This document shows positions 35,425-47,204 of a stretch of DNA of 64,000 bases, in pieces (position 1 is the first letter of the stretch; every line of letters begins with the position of its first letter). The DNA is from Mesocentrotus franciscanus (Eukaryota > Echinodermata > Echinoidea > Camarodonta > Strongylocentrotidae). Both the position numbers and the translations under genes were made by a program. Below the pieces are notes generated by a model. That model had not been told where the DNA came from, did not search any database, and saw only the letters and a list, made by a program, of their open reading frames with translations. Location of the stretch: the NCBI GenBank assembly GCA_037976565.1, contig CP137685.1:17581980-17645979 (forward strand), given 5' to 3'.

Positions 35425-36047
35425 ATGGAAAGCTTCCAAAATGTGACACATGAAGCCCCTATCGAGACATACCCGGGATTCGAAGGCGTTTTTGCCTTCA
35501 ACTTCAGCGCCGCTCATACGGTCAGTGTCGAATCCGTCATATGTTGGAGTATCATTGCGACCACTATCATGGTCATCGCCGGTGCCGGCAACATCATCGT
35601 CATCTGGATCGTCCTAACGAACCCGAGAATGAGAACAGTGACGAACTATTTCCTCCTGAACCTAGCTGTTGCGGACACCATGATCGCTACGATTGATATG
35701 CCATCCATGTTCACTTACATCGTTACGGAGAACTGGCCGTTTGGGCTCGTCGGCTGCAAGATTGCCAAATTTGTGGCGAATCTGTCCGCAGTGGCGAGTA
35801 TCCTATCCCTGATGGCTGTGACCGTTGACCGCTTCCGTGCCATAGTCCACCCTCTCCTACCTCGGCTACCTAAACGGGTCATTATTGGATCGGTCATATC
35901 TATCTGGATTGTTGCAGCAGCCTGGACAAGCCCAAGATTCTTCTTTGCTGGACAGTACAAGTTCATATATTCGGATGGAACAGAAAGGGTCCACTGTTAC
36001 ATCATATGGCCCCCAGATGGCCAGCCATACGGATCTTATGACGTGGC
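35425..36047 (+). CDS. Tachykinin-receptor-like GPCR, first coding exon (partial)
   Basis: This exon encodes residues 1-207 of a class A (rhodopsin-family) receptor at the plasma membrane, most like tachykinin (NK) receptors, which couple peptide binding to G proteins. The start is the first in-frame ATG at 35425. Visible features: N-glycosylation sites N6-V-T and N26-F-S; TM1 about 40-64 with the conserved GN (N56); TM2 about 75-98 with NLAVAD (D84); W104 in loop 1; C111 at the top of TM3 and C191 in loop 2 as the disulfide pair; DRF at 135-137; HPLLPRL at 142-148, very close to the tachykinin-receptor HPLQPRL; TM4 about 152-172 with W161; CYIIWPPD at 191-198, matching the family's C-x-I-x-WP. 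The third residue of DRY is Phe. The exon ends mid-codon (phase 2) at a GTGAGT donor (36048). TM5-7 are missing here. The exon is GC-richer than its flanks. Ligand unknown. Confidence 0.93.
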
Positions 36048-36053
36048 GTGAGT
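36048..36053 (+). promoter_or_regulatory. Splice donor of the GPCR exon
   Basis: GTGAGT directly follows GACGTGGC. Reading on without splicing gives Ala then a TGA stop at 36049-36051, which would truncate the receptor before TM5. Splicing here is therefore needed for a working protein. Confidence 0.85.
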
Positions 36054-37261
36054 ATACTGTTATTATTATTCTACATGGCTATAAAGCATCATGCAGATAC
36101 TGAGGCATGTATTGTGTTAAGTGTATGTTATTTTCAAACTTATGTTGAGTTCTGATAATGGATTGTAATTCGGAAGTTGTTGCAATGAATCAACTCTGCA
36201 ATGCAGAAGATGGGTTCTTTCTTGTACCAAACAAATGACCAAATTTAATAGGATTTGTTGGAAATAATGTTCACCGAAACGTATAACTCATTAGGCGAGA
36301 ATCTGCTAAGTATGCGGCTTCATACTATAGCTTGATTAGTTCTTTCACAATAACTCACCAAATATACATTTCAAGAAAATCGTTTGGCAGACTTTTGAAG
36401 CCGAGAACGCTCAATATGAGTTCAGTTTGATTCCGTGATAATTCGTCATTACCAAAACACAGGATATATTTGTTTATAATCTAATTGATTTATTGAGGAA
36501 GGAATATTTTCTATAAAGGCATCATAAATGTAATTCCATATTAAACCAAAAAGATAAAGAAAAAAAAGGATATACACTGGAACGTATGTCGTTATAACAT
36601 CTAGTATGATAACTGTAGAAAGATGGGAGTCGAACGAAACAGCTCGTCCAATTTGTTTTTTGTTTTTTGTTTTTAAAAAAATCAAACAAAGGCTAGAAAC
36701 AATTGTGCATGCAGCTGGCCGGTCAATATATCAATCCCGTACCTCATAAAGTAGTATGTTATGTTAAATGGAACGCTTTTAACAGTCAAAGATTAACATG
36801 TTAACAAGTCTTATGCCCAACTAACAGTTCAAATTTTAGTGGCAATACTACGTTGCCACTCTATCTGTGTTTCACGCCACCCTTTAATAACAATAGTTGT
36901 CAGCGTATAGGGCCTAAAATTAGCTTATATTGCTTATATGTATTTCACCTTCAATAATTGTTTCTTTATTTGGCATTCACAGTTGCCTGATGCTGAAAAT
37001 ATATATGGCTTGACAGTGGTTTGTTTGATTTGATTGATGAAAAAGGGGGAAACATATTTCTCCTTGGAATTACACTGCGCTATTAATCTCATGGAAGGCC
37101 TGAAGCGCAAAGATCCTCAATTATCATGAACACCAATGAAATGAACCGGCCAAGCTGAAATATATACCCCATTTAAAGCTTCGGGATGTTCATTCTGTAT
37201 AATGAATAATCCAACATTGCATTCACTTTGGAAAAGATGACACGCGCATTTACCAACCCAG
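36054..37261 (+). other. Presumed start of the GPCR intron
   Basis: AT-rich, without recognisable exons or repeats. No TM5-like coding segment after an acceptor was found. Confidence 0.45.
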
Positions 37262-37290
37262 ATCTACGTCATCTGCGTCATCTGCGTCAT
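37262..37290. repeat. 9-bp tandem repeat, three to four units
   Basis: Repeats of CTACGTCAT/CTGCGTCAT immediately upstream of the SINE head. Confidence 0.85.
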
Positions 37291-37296
37291 CTAGTG

Positions 37297-37516
37297 ATGC
37301 GCAATGGCTCAGTGGTAAAGCAGTGGTCTTGTAATTTGGTGGTTCCGGGTTTGAGACAAAGTCGATGCGCTAGAGCCCTTTGGTAAGGAATTAATATTCA
37401 CTACCAAGTTCCTCGGAGAGGACCTAAAGTCATCGGCTCCTTGGTTGTTTAATTACAAGCTTTCACATGCTTTCTTAGCAGTCAGGTAAAACAAACCAAT
37501 CAACAACAACAACAAT
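37297..37516 (+). mobile_element. tRNA-derived SINE with (CAA)n tail
   Basis: ATGGCTCAGTGGTAAAGC at 37304 contains a consensus Pol III box A, and GGTTTGAGACA at 37348-37358 is a decayed box B. A unique body of about 140 bp follows (CTACCAAGTTCCTCGGAGAGG) and the copy ends in CAACAACAACAACAA at about 37501-37515. This is the organisation of tRNA-derived SINEs known in sea urchins. No clear target duplication. Confidence 0.7.
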
Positions 37517-37860
37517 TCAAATGACGCCTCGTGGCCAACTGGCATTACGATAACAACTTCAAATGTTTATATGAGAACAAACTTTATATGGGCAAACACA
37601 ACAAATAGCCACTGGAAATGTACTTTTTAGTTCCATGCTACCCCAGATTCAGTATAGCACCACACCATCCTCCATAGATAAAACAATGACCTACTAATGG
37701 AACTGGCCAATTTACTGCGTGACATGCATGAATGAACTGTAGAAGGTTGTGACTGCACCGTGTGCTCTGCGCCTGTGCTGAGTCTAGATTTTGGTACCAG
37801 TACATGTTACCTTTCTTTTTTCAATTTGATTGGTAATGATATTAGATGATCTGTAGCAGA

Positions 37861-37861
<1 letters not shown>

Positions 37862-37893
<32 letters not shown>

Positions 37894-37911
37894 GTGTGTG
37901 TGAGTGTGTGT
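37862..37911. repeat. (TG)n microsatellite
   Basis: About 25 TG units with CG and AG interruptions, forming the tail of the minus-strand SINE. Confidence 0.95.
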
Positions 37912-38092
37912 AATTGGGTTTTTACAGACGCGTATCAATCAGATCAATCAGATATGATTAATTACGTCTGGGGACCAACCTTTAACGTCACCATCCGAAA
38001 GATGTGACTCAGTTTCGAACCTGCGTCCTCGGCTGAATCAGTTTGTAACTTCCATTGTTAGCTGGATTACAGGCGCACGCCACAACGCCCGT
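37862..38092 (-). mobile_element. SINE-like element with (CA)n tail and 7SL/Alu-like word
   Basis: Read on the minus strand from 38092: GGGCGTTGTGGCGTGCGCCT followed by GTAATCCAGCTA, which resembles the 5' domain of 7SL RNA and of primate Alu. Next come a box-A-like GCTAACAATGG and a box-B-like AGGTTCGAAAC, a short body, and a (CA)n tail (37862-37911). GATCTGTAG occurs just outside the tail at 37848-37856 and again, in 2-3 tandem copies, just outside the 5' end (38095-38112), a plausible target-site duplication. The similarity to 7SL is limited to about 30 nt. Confidence 0.6.
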
Positions 38093-38112
38093 TGTAGATC
38101 TGTAGATCTGTA

Positions 38113-39788
38113 GATCACCTCTAGCCTTAAATAGTTAGAACCTTTATTCTTTATTTATGTATTTATGTATTTTTTTCTTTTCGTACGTTTTTTTTTTGGA
38201 CAGATTTTCAGTAAAAAAAGCACACCATCCAAACACCATCAATTTTTCACCACTTATTCCCCTTAGTCAGAAATAGCAAACTTCGCCCTATCAGTGTAAT
38301 CTCTACCGTGAAGTCATCTAGGCGACATTTGTGAAATCGCAGTGCCAATCATATCTTCTTGACTAGCCATTTTAAAAAATGGTAACAATAAACTTCAGGT
38401 CAAGGGTCAATATCCAGGTATACAAGTGTCCGCCAGTGCATTATAAACAAAAATGCTCAAACTCACCCCTGATCAATTTAGAAAACATTTCAGGCCTTTT
38501 GCGCATTTGAATATTTTAACCGCGGGCGCAGCTCGTGTATAGAATGTAGAAATGCCGTTTTTTGTTCGCATTTATCGGATTTGTTATAATTCCCTAAGCA
38601 ACTTTCCCAAATTTCAGTCTATTCTGCCCTAAATGACGTCGTACGTGCACGTTAAAGATATAAGTCCGCGCGCGCCTTATTTTTCAAATTGTTTCAATTC
38701 AATATAACTCTTAAACAAGCCGATGAACCCCCAATTTTTTCATATTCGGATAGAGTATGATCTCATTTGATCATACCTAAAATTTTGACGTCATAATATG
38801 GCCCTTCAAATTCAGAATTCTAGACTTCAATCGATTTCATTATATTTCATTATTTTTTTTCTAAATATATTTGTTAATTTTCATCGGACCATATCATCGT
38901 CGCCGATTTTGTCCTAAATTTAAGAATGCTGTAGCTTAGAGTAAAGTCTAGAAGAAATGTGACATTTATTTTTAAATTCGACGACGAGAGCATAATGCAA
39001 TTTTTCGTTTAACACTCCCATTGTTTATCCAGATATTATACTCAGAGGTTTTTGCATAAACCCTTAAGGAGTTTAAATTACTCCAAAAAATGGAACTAGG
39101 TGATATTGAAACTTATTCATATTACTTGTCCAAAAAAAAAGAAAAGTGTGGTATCTCAAAAATATGACAGCAAAATTCGAAATCCATTAAGATTCTACAA
39201 GCTCGGCGTTTTCTCCAAGCATATGCCATCTGACTGCGTAGGTCAGCTTACTCGTCGAAATAATAATTATCTAACATGGTGAACGCGTACTTCGTTTTGT
39301 AACAAGTCGTATATCACAACACATCTGCCGTTCGTCACTTCCAATCAAAAGCTTCAAACGTCTGAATGCAATTACTTTATTCGCACCACCACTCTAAATT
39401 AGACACATGCCTATCTGATTTGACGCACAATTACAGCTTTAAAATGATTTACGATTATACGGTCGAGAATTGCGACGGCGTGTTTGCGACGGCGTGTTTT
39501 CGACGGTAGGGTATTGTCCGAAATGAATGGATCACGCAGTCGCATGAGTAATCCCATTGGATTACGACAATAACCGACTGTAAACACATAATTCATATTT
39601 CATGACATGTGTAGCCAGCTATCAAAAGAGAAGGATAGGTATTGGGTTAACTATGTATAGTGACAAAACTGGGAGATTTCATTTAAACAAATTTATTTCC
39701 ATGAGGAAGAAAAACAAGAGGAGCAACGTCGCATAAAAAGGCATTTGCTGTGTATTTCAAATATATGTAGTTTAATATTTTTGACGAA
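38113..39788. other. Unique DNA, no gene seen
   Basis: Contains TCCGCGCGCGCC near 38667 and a 14-bp tandem duplication GCGACGGCGTGTTT at 39472-39500. No gene supported. Confidence 0.4.
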
Positions 39789-39824
39789 ATTTAATGACGA
39801 CATATGTGTATGTCGTCATTAAAT
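39789..39824. repeat. Perfect palindrome, 16-bp arms, 4-nt loop
   Basis: ATTTAATGACGACATA is followed by TGTG and TATGTCGTCATTAAAT. The arms match without mismatch. Confidence 0.95.
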
Positions 39825-40524
39825 CCTGTTATTGAACAAAGTATGAGTTTTGTGATTTGCACTGTTTTGTATTATTATTTATCACCAAGATAATCGATTC
39901 TATCAAATGTTGGTGATTACAAAACCTCGCGATATACAATCATTCCTAAAACATTTACGATTAATTCCTGACCGGTGACATTTTTAACATTTTAAGATGG
40001 TGGCAACAGGCTATTGGGAATATCATCGCCCACGTTATGCCCTGTTTCTTTCGTTGCATTTCTACATGTTTAAGTTCGATTTGATCCTATCCCGCTGTGT
40101 TCAGAAAGAATATTAATTATCAAAATAGTATGAAACATGCCCTAGAGTTTTTCAGAAACCGTCACAACTGACTTATGCAACACCTGCACAGGATTTAGAA
40201 GGTCAAATCAGTCAGAAGTATCTATTTTTAATGAATATCTCTGAGTTTGTGTTCTGTTTCTTCTATGTTTACACATCTAAACTGATTGTAAATTATTATT
40301 TTACTTTCACATGATTCGTTATTTTTACAAAGTTATTACCACATGTGTCAAGTGTTTACATGTAAATGCTTTTCAATTCATCAAATACGTCGATTTAATA
40401 TATTGAATTTAAGTATGATATACTTATAAACAGATTTAATAATCAGATATATGAAGAAAACAAATTATTTGCGAATGTGTGGGTGTTGTGGTGTGTGGGC
40501 ATGGTGGGGAGGATGTGGGAGAGA

Positions 40525-40555
<31 letters not shown>

Positions 40556-43500
40556 TAGAGCAAGAGAAAGGAAAACAAGGAAGTAAAGAACTAAAACATA
40601 AAGGGAAGAAGAGAGTATGAAACGTTTTGGAGAGCCGGCGTAGGCCTTTAAAGAATTGCCAACAAAAAACATTCTTAGGAGAAAGAAGAATCTCCAGAAT
40701 TTAGTAGTATAATGGGATCAAAGCGTACTTCATTGGGGTTACATACTGAGCTCTGCATGTCTTGGTATCCATGTGTTCATCTAAACGCTGGATTTAATCA
40801 CTCGAATTCAATAACCTATCGCTGCATCAAGCGGTATACCCTAAACGTGTATTCACTTTTTTGTTTCTTTTTCTTTGACGCAGTCAAGTCTTGCAATGCC
40901 GTTTACACAATGTCCCTGTGTCATATTATATTCCTTAAAGGGGGAGGGGGAGATGGGTTAACAATAGCTAAAATTTTATTTCAAATTCATGGTGTCAAAG
41001 TACATGTAGGTGTGTACATCTTTTTTCTATATTATTTTCCTTTTGTGTGAATTTTTTTTATCGCAGCACTTAAAACAATTTATACCTTCATCAGACGCAG
41101 TCCCAAGTAAATGTGTTCTTCAAATCAAACACACGTAGTAATATCAATGCTGCAGTACTTGCTACCGTAAGCTATGAATGTAGAGACAATGTACTGTGAA
41201 TTATAATATACGTTCGTTCTAATGCGCACTGTGAATATAACCAATAAAGTAAAACTTGATGATTTTGCATATTTTAGAAGGCTTTCCTCGATTGACAGGG
41301 TGTAAGGGTTGATGTTCGTCATCCCGTTCTCCTCATCTGGAATTTCAAAGACGGAAATCTCAATCAATATTAGCGCAGGGTTGCCTCATATTAATTTTCC
41401 CAAAGCCCATATCACGAAAATATATCTGAAATGATCTCTTGTACAGTATAACACACCAGGTTGGGTGGCGCCCAGCATTTAGCTTATGGTTTAAGAGGAA
41501 ATACTGTATATTTCAACATGTGTAATCAAGGTAAGTGTGACTGTGATAGCGAAAGGGGAGATTTAGATGACAGTTCGTGAATATTTATTCAGGGCCCCAT
41601 GGAAGACCACAACTTATTGGTGAATGGGCTACCCTGACAAAAGATTAGAAATAAATAAATAAATAAAAAAGAAATATTGTTATATAAATTTTCCAGTCGT
41701 GTCAGAAGATGTGTGTGCCGATTATTTATTACAACCGGTTGATAATCTTCGAAGGGTAATGTATTGAAATTGTATGCCATTGCCCAACTCTCTATAAAGA
41801 CCCAATAGGCCATTTTCCTAATATAACCAAATGAAATGCACCTCGTTACGGATAATTGTATTTCAATATTAAATCAGAATGTATTCTTATGTAGAGTAAG
41901 CCATGATGTCTGTCGTACCTAGCAACGGCTAATGTATGCATTCTTATACTAATGAAATACAATTACCCGGAAAAAGCATGGCACGTGAATAAAATAATTC
42001 ATCAAAAGACACTTGGCGCATTAAAATCGATAACATTACGAAAAAGTTTTTTTTTTTTTTTTGTTGACATCTGGATATCCCGCTAAAATTCGACGAAATC
42101 ATGCACACGCTGCTAGATCGATTTACTCATGTCAATTAGTATTTAGTTTCTAAATTGTAACATTTTCGTTTTATTATTTTGTACATTTAATTTACTGTAC
42201 CTTTTTTAATCATACTGAACTGAAATATAACGTCGCCAATGCTAACGGACCACTTTTCATCAGCTTTGATGGCGGCAAAGGGTCATGCAATAACAAAAAT
42301 ACGCATCTGTAGTGCAATGTAGGACGGATTAATTTCAAATGAAATATTCAAACTGTCCATTCCATCCCAATAGTGAACGAGAACAAATTTTGAAAAACAC
42401 AGACATATCTTTTTTAGTTATGTAAAGCTAAGTCATTTTTTGTTTAAATGAAAGAACCCATTATCCTATTAAATAGAATTGCAAAGCCCAACGTATAATG
42501 ATCGGCTCGGTATAAATGACAAGAAGAAAATAAGAATAAAAACAAAGGCATGCAGAGATCATCAAAGAAAATTATTTCAACCGTATTAAACAAGGGGCCT
42601 CTGGATAAAACAAAACAAATCTGACTTGACATCATATCACGACCTATTACACGGGTAATAAACTAGGACAGAGATCCTCCTTTCACACCGAGAATAATAC
42701 CTTGATAAACTTTATACGATAAGGTGGGTAATTTTGTTCTTGTAGTCCTGCTTATCCCCGTATTCGATGTCAAATCCACGCGACAAGATTCTGAGTGTGG
42801 ACGGGGTAGGTTCATCGGTAAAGAGCGGGATCTACCTGTACATTCCATCGGCGCTAAAAGGGGCCTAGGGTTAGACAAGAAAGACAAATTTGCTGAAATG
42901 CTTTCTTACCCGAGGGTACAATACGCGAAGATGTGTACGTTCAATACTCACATAATCATCCATTAAGGAAGCAAAACTTTCCTCGTATTCTGACTATCTT
43001 TTCTGAAAGTTATGGCTGTAGTTTCTTTCGGTACGATTCAGGGCAAATTGTTGTATTTCATCTTAGATTACGAAAACTATATGTCATGTGTGGGGTCACC
43101 CGGTGGCTAATTATATCATGGTATGTGAGTTATTTGTTAACATGAATTCCGCTGTCAGAAACAATAATGGAAGGGATACGTTTGATAAACGTTAAAGCAA
43201 TTTTGTCTTTGTATAGAATGGATCACCATGCATTTACAAATACCATAATTTGAAATGTATATTATCTATAGATTGAGTAGCAATTAAAGTGGTACCAGTA
43301 AAAGCGAACTTGTACAACCAATATTTAATTGAGATTAGTGTAATCAAATTGATGGAACAGGACAGATTAGGGGCAGGGATGTGCAAAAATGAAGTGTTGG
43401 ATAGAGGAAAATGCAGTGGGGAATAACAAGAGACAGAAATGGGAGAGGAAAAATATAAACATTGCATTTCAATTTTTACAGCATGGGTTTTGGAAGGGTT

Positions 43501-43618
43501 TCACATATTAAAGGTGTTCACGCTTCTAATCTCTCCATACCATATTTCGACCTTTCCTTGAAAAGTAAATGACAAAAAAAAACCAACAAGAACAATCCTA
43601 AAGAAAAGTTATAGATAT
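39825..43618. other. AT-rich unique DNA, no gene supported
   Basis: A GA microsatellite lies at 40524-40570, an (AAAT)n run near 41648-41668 and a T17 run near 42046. A moderately GC-rich block at 42720-42870 opens frames on both strands but shows no recognisable domain. Confidence 0.4.
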
Positions 43619-43690
43619 CTAGACAAACTCTTCCACGGGTTCGTCGACCAAATGGTAGTCATCCTCGTCCTTGAGAGATAGAAATGTCGG
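43619..43690 (-). CDS. Weak candidate terminal exon (partial)
   Basis: On the minus strand, after possible acceptors TTAG (exon from 43690) or CTCAAG (exon from 43669), the frame reads a short acidic peptide ending DYHLVDEPVEEFV and a TAG stop (43619-43621). The codons look coding-like (GAC GAG GAT GAC ... GTC GAC GAA CCC GTG GAA GAG). A further open stretch with good codon content lies on the same strand at about 43770-43915, but the gap between them is too short to be convincing as an intron. The protein is not recognised. Chance cannot be excluded. Confidence 0.15.
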   Translation of the reverse strand, partial: PTFLSLKDEDDYHLVDEPVEEFV

Positions 43691-46010
43691 CTAACGATAA
43701 TGACTACATTGATGCATATTCTTGACATTTCTTAAGTACCAAATATAGCTATTACCAGAATTACTCTACGGCCGCAAAGTTTGCCCTCCTTTCGGTAACG
43801 AGCCAATCTCGCGAGAAAAAAAGATTTACATTTATGCTCAAATTCCAACCGATGCCGATTCAGTAGTTGGCCGACTAATGGTGCTTGATCATCTTCAAGT
43901 GATGAAGAGGTATACTAATGTTACACCTAAAGTAACAATAGTGATTTAAAAGGGTAAATGCCTGGGAGGGGTAGCTTATGTTTGAGCCAACATTCCCTTA
44001 TTTTGAGTCAAAACAGTCATATAATACATGGTGATGATTACGTTAGTCAAGCGTGCACTCGTTTGAATTGTTCACATGATTGTCACTACATTGAATGTTT
44101 TTATTCATGGATAACTCAAATTAGTTATTCATGAAAAGCGTTCTAGGGTACATGTATATTGTCAGAACCAACGTCATTTTCCACCATCTAAAATAGTAGT
44201 TTATCACTAGTGCATGAGTCCTGTCGATTGGAGGCGTTTCTTACGATATGTTGTAGCAAAAATCCTACGTATATTAAGAATTTGCATTTGTTTTATCATT
44301 TGGCCAGTAAATGAGTTATATGATAAAGGAAACATGATAAACTTCTTTTGAAAAATAAACCTATGGCAATTTAATTCACATTGCCATGTGCGTAATTTCT
44401 TGTAATGTGCAAATGACGTATTAGGTAATCAAAACATGATTTCCATGGTATGTAAAACAGGGTATTGAATCTGCACTTTGGATGATTTTTTTTTCTCAAA
44501 AATAGTTGCGATCGTGTTAAAGACTTATCGTTTGATGAAATTATAAATTCCCTCGGCGAATGATGACGTGTGTTGCACATGCGCCCCTGTTCGCAAAGCT
44601 GGAAGAATAGCCCGAAAGCGCTCTCTCGGCGATGGTAGAATGCCGATATTTATCCTGACTGGTGTACCTTGTATAATTGAAAATGTGACAGTATACGGTC
44701 CTTGAATTGGTCGTAGTCGACGTCTCCTTGTACGACCCTGTGTATTCAAAGAAATGTAATATTCTAACCTCTGAGGAATTTTCCGTTACAGGAATACGGC
44801 TATGACACAATGTCCAAAATGATTGAACGATTGTCTGTCTTAACTAAATCGATATGAATATTTCAGACATTTATCTACCTGGATCCAACTTGATAAAGAA
44901 TTATTTTCTACGTGCATGTATCAGAAAGAAGGGGGAAAAAAAATAAAAATACTGACCGCCTTTTCTTCAATACAAGGTAGATCTTGAATGAATATGCAGG
45001 ATTTAGAAGTTGGTTTGTCATACTAATTAACAACTACTTTTCGAGCAGTCAAGGAGCAGTCAATTTGAAAACAGTTTAACCTTTACTATTTATCAACGTA
45101 ACGTATATTGCCGATTGTTAATGTTACATGTATATGAAAAAAATATTCCAGGAAGAGAGAAGAACAATATCACGGGTGCCTTCTTAAAAACAATTTTTAT
45201 GCATTATAGACGAGAGATAGGATATGATTGTTGTGTTTCTATCGCAATCTAAAGGAAAACGAAGCTTTTATCTCAAAGAGCACAATGTGAGCTTTACTTT
45301 CATGAACATTTTATCGGCGAAGAAACTTTTTAGTCCTGATTGCTTCTAAACAAAAACCCGTCGTTTCTCAGAAGGTCGGCATAATATAATAATTTTGCTG
45401 TGGCATTCTTGTGTCTATTTTTTTCCAGTGACCAATGAGATGAACAATCCTGGCATGCAGATATTTTAACCTTCGTTTATGTACAAAATGCTTTTAAGAG
45501 AGTCATGACCTTTTGGTTTCCGTTATTCCCGTATTTTCCTATTTTATGTTTTTGTTCACCTCAGAATTGGCCAGGAGGGATTAGACCTCTCAGCATGGTC
45601 ACTGACAGGTGGTTATCTCATCAACTCAGCTCTCAACTAACATAAGAAAAATAGGATCATGGGGGACCAGCGGGCACCGCTTAAGCATTGTTTTCTATAT
45701 AGAGGGAGCAAGTACATGTAGCTACAAGTAGTGCAGTGGGGCTTTAAGTTAAGAGCAAAACATTTTTAGGGGGGTATATTCTAGCTGGATAAAACATTTC
45801 TCAATTACATTGTATCAATACGAGTACACCAAATTTAACGAGGATTGTATGATCCACCTAAGGTTATCAGTTTTTTTTTCCACATCTATCGTAACAAGAA
45901 AGTTCACATCTACCAAAGATCATGAAGATGTAGCACGATAACTCAATTTGAGATCGAGTAGATATACATTTACAGAATGAAATCATAACCGTGAATTGAG
46001 AACCGTTAAA
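43691..46010. other. No supported gene
   Basis: Overlapping minus-strand frames at 44525-44810 have higher GC than the surroundings but no recognisable domain. The remainder is AT-rich unique DNA. Confidence 0.35.
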
Positions 46011-46012
46011 GA

Positions 46013-46260
46013 GGGAGGGACAGAGAGAGAGAGAGAGTGAGAGAAAGGATGGGGAAGAGAAAGATAGAGAAGGGTGGATCGACGATAAGTGTATGCGGGA
46101 AGATATGTGTAGAAGCGAAAGAGGAAGAAAGGGTGAGGGAGAGAATGGTACGTGTCTGAAGATAATTATGTGTGTTAATGGGCAAAACACAGAGGAAGAG
46201 AGACGTAGAGAGAAAGAGAGAAAGCGCGCGCGAAAAGGGGAAGGAGGACGGTGGGAGACG
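46013..46260. repeat. Purine-rich GA tract
   Basis: GAGAGAGA runs at 46020-46047 and 46190-46225 inside a generally A/G-rich stretch. Open frames here are compositional. Confidence 0.8.
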
Positions 46261-46354
46261 CGACTTCGGCAGAGAAAGCTGGTAGGATACGGCGGCTGTA
46301 CGCCCCCGAAATCGAGAGATACCTGCGGCGGCCGCAGACAATCTGCGTTGGCCT

Positions 46355-46800
46355 TAGGGTCACACTAGGGCGTATCCATATCTTTACAAGCCGTACGGGT
46401 CGCCGTGGGTTTATAACGCGGAGTTATAACTTTTTTTCAGTTCTAGGTTCGCCGTAGCAAATAGACAATTAGACACACCGTAGCCATGCCGTAGAGCGGT
46501 TCCACGGCGACCATACGTCGGGCGTACGGTAGCATTGCGGCAAACTTGGGTCTGCATTAGTATTTGTCTAAAAACCTACGGCCGCCGAAAGGATGCCCTT
46601 AGGCGACCGTGCGTCATCACTTCAAAGGCCGTACGGCAGCCGCAGGTTTTCTGTCTCCACAAATTCAAAATACGCCGTACGGCTTCCCTAACACATGTGA
46701 CTGCTACCGTATGTGACCGTGGAAATGCTGCGGCGGCCCTATAATTGCTATTGGCCGTAGATATTTTAGACCCCACGGCCGCCGTGGCAAATGTGACCTA
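46355..46800. mobile_element. CpG-rich inverted-repeat element (MITE-like), 446 bp
   Basis: The left end TAGGGTCACACTAGGG pairs with the right end GGCAAATGTGACCTA (reverse complement TAGGTCACATTTGCC). The interior is far GC-richer than the neighbourhood and carries many copies of GCCGTACGG, CGCCGTA and GGCCGCCG-like words in both orientations. No coding capacity. Similar palindromic GC-rich sequence begins about 80 bp to the left, so the true border may be further out. Confidence 0.6.
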
Positions 46801-47204
46801 GACATACTGCACTGGTTGCTGTTATACTTGTTATCAGGGGCGGCGATCCCGGGGGACGAGTAGACACGTCTATACTAGTAAAAAATTAATAATCCCTCTG
46901 ATTTCCACATGGAATTAATACCAGAACAAGCAAAGCGAAGCCCCAATCACTGGTGTAGCGTGGTTGGTTGAAACACGCGCACAAAATTAATATGCACGTA
47001 TACGCGCTGTATGTAACAATGAAAAATCTACATAACAATATAATATATTAACGAACCAGACAGAACCGGTTGGGACATGTCTGCAAAGCTAGACAGCGGA
47101 CCACGCATGGGAAAATTAACTCTCCCTAACCGCCATTTTGAAAATAGGAAAGCAATACGTATTAAACACGTACAAATATCAATGCACAAAATGTTATTAT
47201 TATT
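46801..47204. other. Unique DNA, no gene seen
   Basis: Nothing recognised. Confidence 0.4.

Noticed and set aside
38058..38092. Human Alu contamination suggested by GCTGGATTACAGGCGCACGC
   Set aside because: Similarity stops after about 30 nt, the flanks do not match Alu, and the copy has its own tail and target-like repeats.
42663..42966. Opposing 74-80 codon ORFs in a GC-richer block, first considered as a GPCR TM5 exon
   Set aside because: The plus frame VLVVLLIPVF lacks the spacing and residues of TM5 and does not join in phase to the donor at 36048.
44525..44810. Arg-rich minus-strand ORFs
   Set aside because: Two overlapping frames, no recognisable domain, no clear splice sites.
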